NCBI GenBank assembly: GCA_002083395.1
Contig: LWDH01000039.1
Location: forward strand, 29,879-93,878
Length of the DNA stretch: 64,000 bases
Direction of reading: 5' to 3'
Origin: Proteobacteria bacterium SG_bin4
GTDB lineage: Bacteria; Pseudomonadota; Gammaproteobacteria; Burkholderiales; Nitrosomonadaceae
In this document: piece after piece, positions 55,646 to 64,000 of the stretch
How the letters are laid out: the number at the start of each line of letters is the position of its first letter
How positions within the stretch are numbered: position 1 is the first letter of the stretch
Notes under the pieces: generated by a model
The model's input: the letters and a program-made list of their open reading frames with translations, nothing else
The model's database searches: none
Told to the model about the DNA's origin: nothing
Position numbers and translations under genes: made by a program

Positions 55646-55794
55646 TAGGGGCATGATGATTAATTCGCCAAGCAAGATGAGATGTAAGGCGGATGACACG
55701 CAAGAAACGAGATATATCATCATGATAGCCAAGTTTTTGAGCACCACCGGACGCAGCAAATTGCCTGCGCAGGCCATTAATCAGTGTTTCGGTA
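55646..55794 (+). repeat. MITE-like inverted-repeat element, copy D
   Basis: Same orientation and length (149) as copy A. Ends TAGGGGCATGATGATTAAT and, inverted, TACCGAAACACTGATTAAT. Shares GCAAGATGAGATG, AAGGCGGATGA and GAGCACCACC with A. Directly after aroC. Confidence 0.8.
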
Positions 55795-55946
55795 GCCTTG
55801 ACAAGATCTGCTAAATCGACCATCATCGCCCCCGCAAAATAAATGTGATGGTTGGCAATTCGAGTCGACTTGGTCGATTACAGTTTGAAGAGATCGAATA
55901 CCGTAACAAAAGCGTAACTTCGAATCCCGCATTAGCTTCAATCTGA

Positions 55947-55952
55947 TATAAT
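55947..55952 (+). promoter_or_regulatory. Possible -10 box for the tRNA genes
   Basis: TATAAT (in GATATAAT) lies 43 bases before the tRNA-Arg 5' end, followed by a GC-rich discriminator typical of stable RNA promoters. The -35 box is unclear. Confidence 0.45.
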
Positions 55953-55995
55953 CCCCCGGTTGCTTAACAAGCTGCTAGTAAAGAGATTGTACTTT

Positions 55996-56072
55996 GCGCC
56001 CGTAGCTCAGTTGGATAGAGTACTTGGCTACGAACCAAGGGGTCGTGGGTTCGAATCCTGCCGGGCGCGCCA
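55996..56072 (+). tRNA. tRNA-Arg (anticodon ACG)
   Basis: 77 bases with CCA. GCGCCCG pairs with CGGGCGC; CTTGG/CCAAG stem with loop CTACGAA (anticodon ACG, read as ICG). The T-arm has GTTCGAATC. Confidence 0.97.
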
Positions 56073-56137
56073 CTTCACCGAATAATCTTTTTTGTTGGAA
56101 TTTTACGGATTGTTCGTTTATCAGCAGTTTCAAAAAT

Positions 56138-56213
<76 letters not shown>

Positions 56214-56520
56214 TTCCAAAATCCGGATTTAAGCTGTTCTCAGCGATTTCTGAATCCACACCCGCTTTTGTTGCAAAATTTTCAAGCATGTCGCGGGATT
56301 GGATCACTCCAATGACCCGCGGCTTCAGTGATTCGGACGCAATCATTCATCATCAATATCAATGGCACGAAGTGGGAATGCGACGACCATTTCCCTTCGG
56401 CACACACGGATTGTGGATGGTGATTTCACGTTTAATTTATAGAAGAAAAAAATATTGATAGGCTGAATGTCCGCACTTAACTATAATCATGATTGCAATT
56501 TCCACAACAGGAGTAAAACC
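56214..56520. other. Intergenic region after tRNA-Phe
   Basis: No convincing gene. A hairpin at 56292-56321 (CGCGGG-ATTGG / CCAAT-GA-CCCGCG) is present, without a T-run. The rest probably carries the promoter of the PEP-CTERM gene. Confidence 0.45.
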
Positions 56521-57225
56521 ATGAAAGTCATGCATAACTTTGAAAAATCAGCCAGTCAACAATTGCGATCTTTGCTGGTTCTGGCTGTCGCGGTACCGTC
56601 TTTCGGATGGATGCTGCCAGCAACCGCCGCAACCGTGATTTACGATAACGGCAGCGCCGATGGCAGCAGAGGTTGGTGGAGCGATCTTGACGGCGCGCTG
56701 CAACCGTTTCAGCAAATGGCCGATAACTTTGTGCTCGGTGCGGGAAGCAATACCCTCACCGGCGTTAGCTGGAGCGGTTCGTATTATGCATCCAATAACC
56801 CTACCGCCGCGGATAATTTCGTAATCAGAATATTTAGCGATTTAGGAGGCATTCCAGACACCAATCCGATTTATTCTTTCAATGTAGGCAATGCGGTTAA
56901 CCGGATCGATAGCGGCATTGATGACGCGACCTGGAACATCGACATCTACAACTATTCAGCCTCCGTACCATCGACCACACTCACGGCGGGAACGACGTAT
57001 TGGCTGTCGGTGGTCAATGACACCAGCGGCCACGCGGACGATTGGCTTTGGGAAAATTCGCAAACATCCGGCAGCAGCGCTTTTCGTTTGGGTGAAGGTA
57101 ATGGCTGGAATCCTCATGGCACGGAATTAGCCTTCCAGATATCCGCCGTTCCGGAACCTGAAACTTACGCGATGTTACTGGCAGGACTCGGTTTGCTGGG
57201 ATTTGCCGCACGCCGCAAAAAATAA
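56521..57225 (+). CDS. PEP-CTERM sorting-domain exported protein
   Basis: 234 residues from ATG 56521 with AGGAG upstream. Signal peptide (about 1-37, ending ATA), beta-rich body with many Asn/Ser/Gly (YDNGSADGSRGWWSDLDGAL) and C-terminal PEPETYAMLLAGLGLLGFAA then RRKK. The tail is nearly that of the protein at 29719, so both go to the same exosortase, absent here. The body is different; binding or matrix role unknown. Confidence 0.93.
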   Translation: MKVMHNFEKSASQQLRSLLVLAVAVPSFGWMLPATAATVIYDNGSADGSRGWWSDLDGALQPFQQMADNFVLGAGSNTLTGVSWSGSYYASNNPTAADNFVIRIFSDLGGIPDTNPIYSFNVGNAVNRIDSGIDDATWNIDIYNYSASVPSTTLTAGTTYWLSVVNDTSGHADDWLWENSQTSGSSAFRLGEGNGWNPHGTELAFQISAVPEPETYAMLLAGLGLLGFAARRKK

Positions 57226-57245
57226 TTGAATCTACATCATGCAAC

Positions 57246-57279
57246 GGTAGCTTAGGCAATGACAAAAGCCTAAGCTGCC
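57246..57279 (+). terminator. Hairpin after PEP-CTERM gene
   Basis: GGTAGCTTAGGC pairs with GCCTAAGCTGCC (one G-T pair). It is followed by A's rather than T's, so it may be a processing stem or weak terminator. Confidence 0.4.
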
Positions 57280-57510
57280 GAAAAAACTCATCGCTCATCG
57301 CTTTAATTCCGGCATCAATAATTTTTCGATGCCACGCTGCCTCCCCTCTTCCACTGCTTGCGCCCTTATCCCGCAACGAATTCCAGCGGGCAAATCAATC
57401 CGCGCTTCCTCGAAGTTTCATGAAAACAGTATTCGAACAGCTTGTAAATATTGTATAAAGTATCCTTTACAGATTGACACACGATTAATTCCTGAACGAA
57501 AGGACACACC

Positions 57511-57750
57511 ATGATCGAGCTATTAGGATGGATCTGCCTGATCATTTCGCTGACATTGATGATCTACCATCATTACATGCACTCAAACTACGAACGCGTC
57601 TATCAGTTTATCCGCACAAAATATGGCCAGCAAACGACGGATATAAAATTCCCGTCGAAAGAAGACCACGCCAAGGATGCGCAAAAATTCTCGTACTACA
57701 CCGCTTTCTTTGCGGTTTTGCTGATTGTGCTGAATTTACTCTCAAGATAA
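57511..57750 (+). CDS. Small two-span membrane protein
   Basis: 79 residues, ATG after AAAGGA. Hydrophobic spans at 3-22 (LLGWICLIISLTLMIYHHY) and 60-78 (YYTAFFAVLLIVLNLL) with a charged loop between (GQQTTDIKFPSKEDHAKDAQ). No family recognised. Confidence 0.7.
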   Translation: MIELLGWICLIISLTLMIYHHYMHSNYERVYQFIRTKYGQQTTDIKFPSKEDHAKDAQKFSYYTAFFAVLLIVLNLLSR

Positions 57751-57916
57751 TGGTGTTTTAGTCTGCTGCGAGTTAGCGCAAAGTTTTTAGTTAACCGCTC
57801 TTGAAAAACAGCACAACTGATTGATAGTTAATAAATATACCATCGATTGAGCTGATCGAGTCGACCGAAAACGATAAAATTACAACTAAATTCCTGGTCG
57901 TAAATGATGATTACAG

Positions 57917-58260
57917 ATGCTCACACCAAGTAAAACTTTCCATCAACTGAATTTGCTTGAGACAGGCCTTCTATTGCAGCTCGATGCTACTGATTCATTG
58001 TTGCAGTTTGCGGCGGAAATACCGTGGCATGAGTTTGATGACGCATTTTCGGTTCATTACACGAAGGAAATTGGATCTCCCAGCAAACCGACCCGATTGA
58101 TGGCCGGGCTGTTAATTCTCAAGCAATGGGAGAATCTGAACGATGAAGCGATTGTTTTACAATGGAAAGCAATCCTTACTATCAAGCTTTTTGCGGCATG
58201 GAAGAGTTCCAGCGCAGATTGCCATGCCTGAGACAACCATACACTACCGGAAATATTGCG
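57917..58260 (+). pseudogene. IS5-type transposase N-terminal fragment
   Basis: ATG 57917: LTPSKTFHQLNLLETGLLLQ, then KPTRLMAGLLILKQWENLND and EAIVLQW, as in IS5-group (IS1106-like) transposases. After LQW the frame shifts (NPYYQAFCGMEEFQRRLPC in another frame) and the match ends near HYRK. Different subgroup from the remnant at 24526. Confidence 0.75.
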
Positions 58261-58739
58261 TCACGTTGAAACATCGCGTGGCAAAACCGCTAAGAAAGCA
58301 GTATGCGTCCGCGGTTATCGCGTTACAGTGGCTGGCACTCAATCGCGACGATGTCAGAACGCGCTGGCTTACCGGTTAATCTAAAATTTCTGCTTTTCCC
58401 AGCAGCATAAAAAACACGAATCCGCACCCACCAAAGCATCTGCAATCCGGCGTTATCCTACGCGGTTACGCTTTAAACGCCTCAGATAACAAAGAATTGT
58501 CCGACAAAATATATTTTACCTTTAAGCCGTAACATTTTTTTACTTCATCCTAATTATCAACAATCGGATAAATGTGATTGTCTTTCATCAATAAAGTGAT
58601 ATTTCCTATAATGTTCAAAGATATAGATGTGAGACAAGTGCTGTCATTACGGAGTAGTATTGCAATGAATCTTAGTGCTAATAGCAGCTCTAAGATGAGG
58701 GCCTCAACTAATCCGCTTGACGGGAAAGAATATAAAATC
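58261..58739. other. Intergenic region with possible gene scrap
   Basis: A short frame up to a TAA at about 58379 (LKHRVAKPLRKQYASAVIAL then QWLALNRDDVRTRW) could be the end of a lost gene; I do not recognise it. After 58380 the DNA is AT-rich with no gene until 58740. Confidence 0.4.
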
Positions 58740-59105
58740 ATGGAAAAATTTCACGTGCACATTTATTTTACAAAAAACGAAATCGAGCTCGCACAAAAAG
58801 TCAGGGATGAATTAATTCGTGCGATTCCGCAATTAATTTACGTGGGCGAATTGATACTAAAACCGGTCGGACCGCACTCTAAGCCGATGTTTGAGATTCA
58901 TATCCCTGCGGCAGAGATCGATCGCATTGCGGCAATCATCGACAAAAAGCGGTCAGGGCTATCGGTATTGATACACCCTGTCCAAGATGACGAATTGGCG
59001 GCGCATACGGTGTTCGCAAGATGGCTTGGAGACAGGCTGAAGCTTGACTTGAACAATTTGAATCCAGCCAAAGATACACAGCAACTCAAATGTAGCAGTA
59101 TGTAG
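58740..59105 (+). CDS. DOPA 4,5-dioxygenase family protein
   Basis: 121 residues from ATG 58740; longer in-frame starts exist but give atypical residues. FHVHIYFTKNEIELAQKVRD, VGPHSKPMFEIHIPAAEI, LSVLIHPVQDDELAAHTVFA and WLGDRLKLDLNNL match the small DOPA 4,5-dioxygenase family, with the metal-candidate His residues (HVH, GPH, HPV, AAH) kept. Bacterial members are mostly uncharacterised. Followed by stacked terminators. Confidence 0.85.
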   Translation: MEKFHVHIYFTKNEIELAQKVRDELIRAIPQLIYVGELILKPVGPHSKPMFEIHIPAAEIDRIAAIIDKKRSGLSVLIHPVQDDELAAHTVFARWLGDRLKLDLNNLNPAKDTQQLKCSSM

Positions 59106-59108
59106 CGC

Positions 59109-59225
59109 CTTAAGATCAAATCTTAAGTTTTGCGGGTAATGGTTGCCGTGCATTCCTTGCACCCATCAACTGTTACCCGCCAACTATCGTAAAAGCCGCA
59201 TGGCTTTTGCGGCTCTCTGTTTTTA
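59109..59225. terminator. Three hairpins between convergent genes
   Basis: 59109-59130: CTTAAGA/TCTTAAG then TTT, a plain terminator. 59132-59180: a long stem (GCGGGTAATGGTTG against CAACTGTTACCCGC, two mismatches) capped by GTGCA-TTCCT-TGCAC. 59194-59225: AGCCGCA/TGCGGCT followed by GTTTTTAT, a second terminator. Confidence 0.75.
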
Positions 59226-60530
59226 TCAATAAACAGCCTTCGCCATTTCCCGTCCGCGCTTTTCATTGACAGCCGCAAGGATCGCAAGACCGAGAACAAA
59301 AAACACCAGGGTGCTGAGCAACGCTGCGCGGTGATCGCCCGCCAGCAGATAAACCAAGCCGCCATACGTCAGCGGCCCGATCATCGCGGACAGTTTGGTC
59401 GCCAGGCCCCACAAACCGAAAAACTCGCCTTGCCGACCCTCTGGAGTGAATTGCCCGACCAGCGCGCGTCCGGCCGATTGCGCGCCGCCCAGCGCGGTGC
59501 CGATCAAATTGGCGGCAACCCAGAATAAAAATTCATCGACGGCGAGATACGCACAAACAATCGCCGCGATCCAGATCAACAAGGTGACGGCAATGCAGCG
59601 TTTCGAGCCGATGCGATCTTGCAGATAGCCGAACAAAAATGCGCCGATGGCGGCCGTGACGTTGACCACCATGATCAGGATAATGGTATCTTGGGTTTGA
59701 AACCCCATCACTTCCTGCGCGTACACCGCCGCCAGCACGATGACGATGTAAATCCCGGCGTAATAAATCGTCAACGACGCCAGAAAACGGAATAAATCGG
59801 TATGTTGCCGCGCCTGACGCCAGGTCGCGCCCAGCCGCTGGAAACCGGCGCGGATCAGTGAAATGCCGTCGACGGTGGCGGAAACGGTAACGCGCTCGCG
59901 CAACCACAGCAACGTCGGCAACGCGGCAAGGCCGAACAGCACCGCCACGATCAGATTGGTCACCGGCACGTAATCGGCGGCTTCCATGTCTTGCGCTTCG
60001 GCATAGGTGACATACGCCAGGCACAACACCAGCGACAGCAGCCCGCCAAAATAGCCGAGCGCCCAGCCGTAACCGGACAGCCGCCCCATCGTCTCCGGCG
60101 TGCTGATTTCCGGCAAAAACGCCGCGATCAGGTTCTCGCCGCTGGAAAACATGAACGTCGCCAGAATCACCAGCCCCATCGCCAACGCGATGTCGCCGGG
60201 TCCGGCGAAATACAACAGCGCGGTAAACACCACGCAACCGATGGTGGTCCCCGCCAGAAAACGTTTTTTCGCGCCGGAATAATCGGCAATCGCGCCAATC
60301 ACTGGCGCGGTGAGCAGCACCAAGCCGTTGGCTACCGCCATCGCCAATGTCCACAACAGCGTAGCATCGCCGCTGCCCTGCCCGGCGGCGATCACGCCGA
60401 CAAAAAACGCATTGAAAATGGCGGTCAGAATCACCGTGGTAAACCCGGAATTGGCGAAATCGTACATGCACCACGCGAAACGCTCGCGGCGCGTGGCCGG
60501 TTCGGAAATATTGGAAGAAGAAGCCATCAA
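59226..60530 (-). CDS. MFS transporter, UMF1 family
   Basis: 434 residues, about 12 spans; starts MMASS (either Met). WCMYDFANSGFTTVILTAIF near residue 20 is the UMF1/Atg22-like signature (YDFANS), with APVIGAIADYSGAKKRFL the MFS loop 2-3 motif. Late segment GTALGGAQSAGRALVGQFTP. Substrate unknown. Six bases after the fumC stop, probably an operon. Confidence 0.92.
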   Translation of the reverse strand: MMASSSNISEPATRRERFAWCMYDFANSGFTTVILTAIFNAFFVGVIAAGQGSGDATLLWTLAMAVANGLVLLTAPVIGAIADYSGAKKRFLAGTTIGCVVFTALLYFAGPGDIALAMGLVILATFMFSSGENLIAAFLPEISTPETMGRLSGYGWALGYFGGLLSLVLCLAYVTYAEAQDMEAADYVPVTNLIVAVLFGLAALPTLLWLRERVTVSATVDGISLIRAGFQRLGATWRQARQHTDLFRFLASLTIYYAGIYIVIVLAAVYAQEVMGFQTQDTIILIMVVNVTAAIGAFLFGYLQDRIGSKRCIAVTLLIWIAAIVCAYLAVDEFLFWVAANLIGTALGGAQSAGRALVGQFTPEGRQGEFFGLWGLATKLSAMIGPLTYGGLVYLLAGDHRAALLSTLVFFVLGLAILAAVNEKRGREMAKAVY

Positions 60531-60536
60531 TCGCGG

Positions 60537-61922
60537 CTATTGCCCGGTCATCTGCTCCGGCACCACCCAGGCATCGAATTGTTCCGCGGTGACATAGCCG
60601 GTGGCGATCGCGGCGGCCTTCAAGGTCGTGCCTTCATGGTGCGCTTTCTTGGCGATTGCGGCGGCTTTGTCGTAGCCGATATGCGGATTCAGCGCGGTCA
60701 CCAGCATCAGCGAGTTGTGCATCAATGCGTCGATGCGCTCGATATTGGCTTCGATGCCCACTGCGCAATGCTCGTTAAAGCTGACCATGGCATCCGCCAA
60801 CAAGCGCACGCTTTGCAGGAAATTGTGAATGATCAGCGGTTTCATCACGTTCAATTCGAAATTCCCCAGCGCGCCGCCCATGTTGACCGCGACATCGTTG
60901 CCCATGACCTGGCAGCACACCATGGTCATCGCTTCCGATTGCGTCGGATTGACCTTACCCGGCATGATCGAACTGCCCGGCTCGTTCTCGGGAATGCGCA
61001 ATTCGCCGATGCCGCAACGCGGCCCGGACGCCAGCCAGCGGATATCGTTGGCGATTTTCATCAGCGACGCGGCGAGCGTTTTCAACGCGCCGTGCGCGTG
61101 CACCAACGCGTCGTTACTCGCCAATGCTTCGAATTTGTTCGGCGCGGTGACAAACGGCAATCCGGTCAGGCGCGATAATTCCGCCGCCACACGCACGGCG
61201 AATTCCGGGTGCGCGTTCAAGCCGGTGCCGACCGCGGTGCCGCCCAACGCCAATTCGCACACATGCGGCAGCGCCACTTCGACATGGCGCAGCCCGTGAT
61301 CCAATTGCGCCACATAACCGGAAAACTCCTGCCCCAGCGTCAACGGCGTCGCGTCCTGCAAATGCGTGCGGCCGATTTTGACGATTGATTCGAATGCTTG
61401 CGCCTTGGCGGCCAGCGTTTCGCGCAACAACCGGATCGCGGGCAGCAACCGCTGCTGCAATTCCTGCACCGCCGCGACATGCATCGCGGTCGGAAACACG
61501 TCGTTGGACGACTGCCCCTTGTTGACCTCGTCATTCGGATGCACCTTGCGATCCGCGCCACGCCCGCCGCCGAGAAGCTCGGAAGCGCGATTCGCCAATA
61601 CTTCGTTCACGTTCATATTGGTCTGCGTGCCGGAGCCGGTTTGCCACACCACCAGCGGAAACTGGTCGTCGAAATGACCCGCGATCACCTCGTCGGCGGC
61701 CTCGATGATCGCCGCCGCGCTGGCGGCATTGAGCAACCCCAAATCGTGATTCACCTTGGCGGCGGCGCGCTTGACCCGGGCCAGCGCATGAATCAGCGCC
61801 ACCGGCATGCGCTCGCCGGAAATCTTGAAATTCTGCAACGAGCGCTGCGTTTGCGCGCCCCACAACGCTTCGGCGGGCACCTCGACCACGCCCATGGTGT
61901 CGCGTTCTTCACGGGTTTGCAT
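60537..61922 (-). CDS. fumC: Class II fumarate hydratase
   Basis: 461 residues. ALWGAQTQRSLQNFKI, TGSGTQTNMNVNEVLANRA (substrate site), VHPNDEVNKGQSSNDVFPTA and the superfamily signature GSSIMPGKVNPTQSE (catalytic Ser) are all present. Iron-independent fumarase of the TCA cycle. Confidence 0.97.
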   Translation of the reverse strand: MQTREERDTMGVVEVPAEALWGAQTQRSLQNFKISGERMPVALIHALARVKRAAAKVNHDLGLLNAASAAAIIEAADEVIAGHFDDQFPLVVWQTGSGTQTNMNVNEVLANRASELLGGGRGADRKVHPNDEVNKGQSSNDVFPTAMHVAAVQELQQRLLPAIRLLRETLAAKAQAFESIVKIGRTHLQDATPLTLGQEFSGYVAQLDHGLRHVEVALPHVCELALGGTAVGTGLNAHPEFAVRVAAELSRLTGLPFVTAPNKFEALASNDALVHAHGALKTLAASLMKIANDIRWLASGPRCGIGELRIPENEPGSSIMPGKVNPTQSEAMTMVCCQVMGNDVAVNMGGALGNFELNVMKPLIIHNFLQSVRLLADAMVSFNEHCAVGIEANIERIDALMHNSLMLVTALNPHIGYDKAAAIAKKAHHEGTTLKAAAIATGYVTAEQFDAWVVPEQMTGQ

Positions 61923-62004
61923 GGGTAGTCACCTCATTAAATGGAATGAATTGAAGGAATTGGTTAACGCAGGTTTGCGATTTTGTTTAGCTCAAACCCA
62001 CCCT

Positions 62005-62337
62005 TCAATACGCGAGTTGATCCAAGGTAATACCCATCGCTGCTGCGGCTTTCTCAAGAGTTGCTTTACGCGGGCGTTTGGCAGCTTCGATCTGCGCGTA
62101 ACCGGCTTGCGTAATCCCCATGCGTTTAGCCATTTCCTCTTGCGTCAGCATCAGGTATTCGCGCCAAGCGGCAAGCATGCTGACTTCATCCATAATGCGT
62201 TTGCCAACAACCTCGTTGGGGATCGTGCCTGGACGCACGATGCCCGGAAGTTTGACAAACTCGGCATAAGGCACGACGACAAAAGCCGGTTTTCCGTTGC
62301 TATCCAGGATGGTTTGGTAATTAATAAGTGCGCTCAT
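62005..62337 (-). CDS. XRE-family antitoxin
   Basis: 110 residues. N-terminal segment (FVVVPYAEFVKLPGIV) resembles a Phd/RelB-like toxin-binding part, followed by HTH WREYLMLTQEEMAKRMGITQ then AGYAQIEAAKRPRKATLEK. Overlaps the RelE-type toxin gene by 17 bases, toxin first. Forms a type II toxin-antitoxin pair and likely represses it. Confidence 0.9.
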   Translation of the reverse strand: MSALINYQTILDSNGKPAFVVVPYAEFVKLPGIVRPGTIPNEVVGKRIMDEVSMLAAWREYLMLTQEEMAKRMGITQAGYAQIEAAKRPRKATLEKAAAAMGITLDQLAY

Positions 62338-62578
62338 CGCGTTTTTTCACCTCTTCAATATCAATAACATGCACGCTGCCATCAAATTCGAAAAATACCC
62401 GGTAATCGCCAACCCGTAGCCGGTAGCCATACGCATGATTGGCAAGTTTCTTGACACCTTGGCAATCTGGAAAATCAGCCAGCGACTGGACTTCAGTAAA
62501 AATTCTTTTGCGCATAGTGACATCTTTGATTTTCTCAACCTGCTTAAGCGCTTTGGGTTTCCAGTCAATGTCATTCAC
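62321..62578 (-). CDS. RelE/ParE-family toxin
   Basis: 85 residues. IDWKPKALKQVEKIKDVTMR, DCQGVKKLANHAYGYRLRVG and DYRVFFEFDGSVHVIDIEEV match RelE-type mRNA interferases with the basic active-face residues. Upstream gene of an overlapping pair with the XRE antitoxin. Confidence 0.92.
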   Translation of the reverse strand: MNDIDWKPKALKQVEKIKDVTMRKRIFTEVQSLADFPDCQGVKKLANHAYGYRLRVGDYRVFFEFDGSVHVIDIEEVKKRDERTY

Positions 62579-62780
62579 ACTTATTATAAGCCTAAAATAA
62601 GTATTTTAACAAAAATATAAGCATTCAGATCTTTGTGAAGCTTTATTTCTTGAAATTCTACAGCGAGCACTACGCTTACGCGCCCCACAACGCTGTGGCG
62701 CACATTTTAGATCATTGAATAAATGCGGTTCTGGTTTACCAACGAATCGCTGAATTACTATGAGTTTATTATTCCAACAG

Positions 62781-63374
62781 CTAAGAACGCGCAAATAGCA
62801 GCAGTGGCTTTATATCGTGATTGTCAGCGGCACGTAAGGCTTCAATATAGCGAGCGCGAGTTTCTCCGGCATCGACCAGATTTGCACGCCCCCAGGTGAA
62901 TGGCTCCTGTTCAAGCTGCTGGACGAGAAGATCGCCGATAAGACGCGAGAAACGTCCGTTTCCGTTGGGAAACGGATGGATTGCAACCAGGCGGTGACTA
63001 AACCGCACCGCAATTTCATCCGGAGGATAAGTTTTATGTTCGATCCAGTAACAAGCATCGCCAATGGCTTGATGCATATCCATTGTGATCCGGTAGGCAT
63101 CGACACCAATGTTGCGGGCTGAGGTGCGATATTGCCCTGCCCAACGCCACACATCCCCAAACATGCGCTTGTGCAATTGGCGCAAGAAATTTTGGTCAAG
63201 CACATCCCGCTTCTTACGTGCGGCAGCCCAGCGCAACCCCTGGCCGATGTTGATTTGCTCCGCTTCGTTGAGTTCGTGCCGCAACGTGATATAGGCAGGA
63301 ATAAGTTGCTCACGTTCTTCGGTTGTCAGTGGGGTATTAGCATCATCGTCATCGGCAAATAATGGATCTGGCAT
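62781..63374 (-). CDS. Mobile mystery protein B (Fic domain)
   Basis: 197 residues. Fic core with HPFPNGNGRFSRLIGDLL: catalytic His133, and Asn at the position that is Asp/Glu in standard AMP-transferring Fic proteins (HxFx[D/E]GNGR). Preceded by MFGDVWRWAGQYRTSARNIG. The family is always found with mobile mystery protein A, as here (seven-base gap), on mobile DNA. Probable toxin-like partner; activity not established. Confidence 0.9.
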   Translation of the reverse strand: MPDPLFADDDDANTPLTTEEREQLIPAYITLRHELNEAEQINIGQGLRWAAARKKRDVLDQNFLRQLHKRMFGDVWRWAGQYRTSARNIGVDAYRITMDMHQAIGDACYWIEHKTYPPDEIAVRFSHRLVAIHPFPNGNGRFSRLIGDLLVQQLEQEPFTWGRANLVDAGETRARYIEALRAADNHDIKPLLLFARS

Positions 63375-63381
63375 GACGATG

Positions 63382-63846
63382 CTACTTATCTTCCCATAAC
63401 CCTTTTAGTGAGCCTGATAGGATCAATTCGACCATGCGCCGCTGTTCATCGTCGAGATCGGATTTGAGCAAAGCTTGGTTTTCCAGTCGCATGGTGTGAT
63501 CAAGCCGGGCAATGTCTTTGCGCGTTTTCTGGATAGCACGCTCACGTAGAATATCATCAAGCGGTTTTGTCGGTACGAAGGCATATACAAAGGTACAGTT
63601 CATTGCCTCGGCAGCTTCACGCAAGGTCTTGATCGTCGTTGCGCCAGTCACTTCCGCTTTTTCAATCACCGGAATACGTGAAGGGGAAGCATCCATACGC
63701 GCAGCAAGCTGGCGGGCAGTCATGCCAAGTGCTTCACGAATGGCCTTTATCCATCCCCGTGGCGGCGCAACAACCCCTGCCTCACGCAGGGGTGCGAGAC
63801 GTCTTTCCAATTGTTTTCTAGCAAGCGATGTTTGGTTTTTGTTCAT
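63382..63846 (-). CDS. Mobile mystery protein A (HTH regulator)
   Basis: 154 residues. LARKQLERRLAPLREAGVVA, PPRGWIKAIREALGMTARQL, AARMDASPSRIPVIEKAEVT and MNCTFVYAFVPTKPLDDIL are the family pattern. XRE-like HTH at about 40-75. First gene of the A-B pair; repeated ATATG-type sites upstream suggest autoregulation. Confidence 0.9.
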   Translation of the reverse strand: MNKNQTSLARKQLERRLAPLREAGVVAPPRGWIKAIREALGMTARQLAARMDASPSRIPVIEKAEVTGATTIKTLREAAEAMNCTFVYAFVPTKPLDDILRERAIQKTRKDIARLDHTMRLENQALLKSDLDDEQRRMVELILSGSLKGLWEDK

Positions 63847-63850
63847 ATCT

Positions 63851-63930
63851 ATATGTCCATATTTCCAATCATATTAATACATAAATATGAACATATCAAC
63901 AATTAATTGACATTAATATGTGAACAAAAC
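63851..63930. promoter_or_regulatory. Operator-like repeats upstream of mobile mystery A
   Basis: ATATGTCCATAT (63851-63862), ATATGAACATAT (63885-63896) and a third half-site AATATGTGAACA (about 63915). Similar dyads spaced 30-34 bases apart just before the start codon. Confidence 0.5.
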
Positions 63931-64000
63931 TAGATAATAAAGGGGATCTGATCCTTTTCTTCGAAAATCAATCGAGTCTGACCCTGAGGTCTCCCCACAA

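Noticed and set aside
59991..61178. A 395-residue plus-strand frame across the UMF1 and fumC genes
   Set aside because: It spans two well-supported minus-strand genes and is Arg/Gln/His-rich without domains.
63940..64000. Short dyad (GGGATCTGATCC-like) and GAGTCTGACCC at the right edge as a REP/transposon end
   Set aside because: Suggestive, but only part is inside the window and no transposase is visible, so it cannot be supported.

Overview
The window looks like chromosomal DNA of a betaproteobacterium, most likely a Nitrosomonas-type organism (Nitrosomonadaceae). This is inferred from the protein style, two PEP-CTERM proteins, a RibB whose GTP cyclohydrolase half is degenerate, and short inverted-repeat elements scattered through a moderately GC housekeeping background. 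No rRNA or diagnostic ammonia-oxidation gene is present, so the genus is not proven.

Layout. 1-6.0 kb: two large co-translated proteins of unknown function (the first runs off the left edge), then a FecR-like membrane protein. 6.2-8.7 kb: a D,D-carboxypeptidase with a SPOR domain and a FeeM-like acyltransferase (both minus). 8.9-10.2 kb: decayed stress genes, namely a shortened DUF4160 gene, a DUF2442 gene and an mqsRA pair whose toxin carries an in-frame amber codon. 10.3-14 kb: a SLC13-type transporter, cstA and its small partner. 14-18.3 kb (minus): ribE-ribB-ribH-nusB-thiL-pgpA. 18.4-21.4 kb: a TPR lipoprotein-like or exported protein, a DUF4242 protein, a TetR regulator with two matching operator-like palindromes, and tRNA-Arg. 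21.5-29.4 kb: a CorB-like transporter, icd, nested IS debris and metH. 29.7-32.3 kb: a PEP-CTERM protein and a catalase.

32.3-37 kb is an accessory insertion: a 1318-residue AT-rich protein with an N-terminal Mrr-like nuclease segment, a NACHT NTPase and a long helical C-terminus, fitting the bacterial NACHT (NLR-like) anti-phage proteins. It ends inside the last codons of a higB toxin gene whose higA is still intact, and the block is bounded by two copies of a 36-base repeat. 37-40.7 kb is housekeeping (dienelactone hydrolase, GlcG/HbpS-like protein, holB, tmk, ampD).

40.7-41.9 kb is a graveyard of IS30, IS3 and serine-recombinase remnants. It abuts a 7.57-kb integrated element (41976-49542) flanked by a 49-base duplication of the 3' end of the initiator tRNA-Met gene. 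The element has a tyrosine integrase, higBA, an excisionase-like HTH protein, a CHC2 primase-like protein, a RepA-like ATPase, an HTH protein, an iteron-like cluster and several unrecognised small genes, but no relaxase or capsid genes: a small replicating satellite or integrative mobilisable element.

49.7-61.9 kb returns to core genes (RIO kinase, GAF/HD-GYP protein, dicarboxylate/amino-acid symporter, hemF, aroC, two tRNAs, a second PEP-CTERM protein, a DOPA-dioxygenase-like protein, an UMF1 transporter, fumC). 62-63.9 kb holds a RelE/HTH pair and the Fic-type mobile mystery pair A/B. Four copies of a 121-149-base terminal-inverted-repeat element (MITE-like) lie between genes, at 6.1, 20.5, 30.7 and 55.7 kb.
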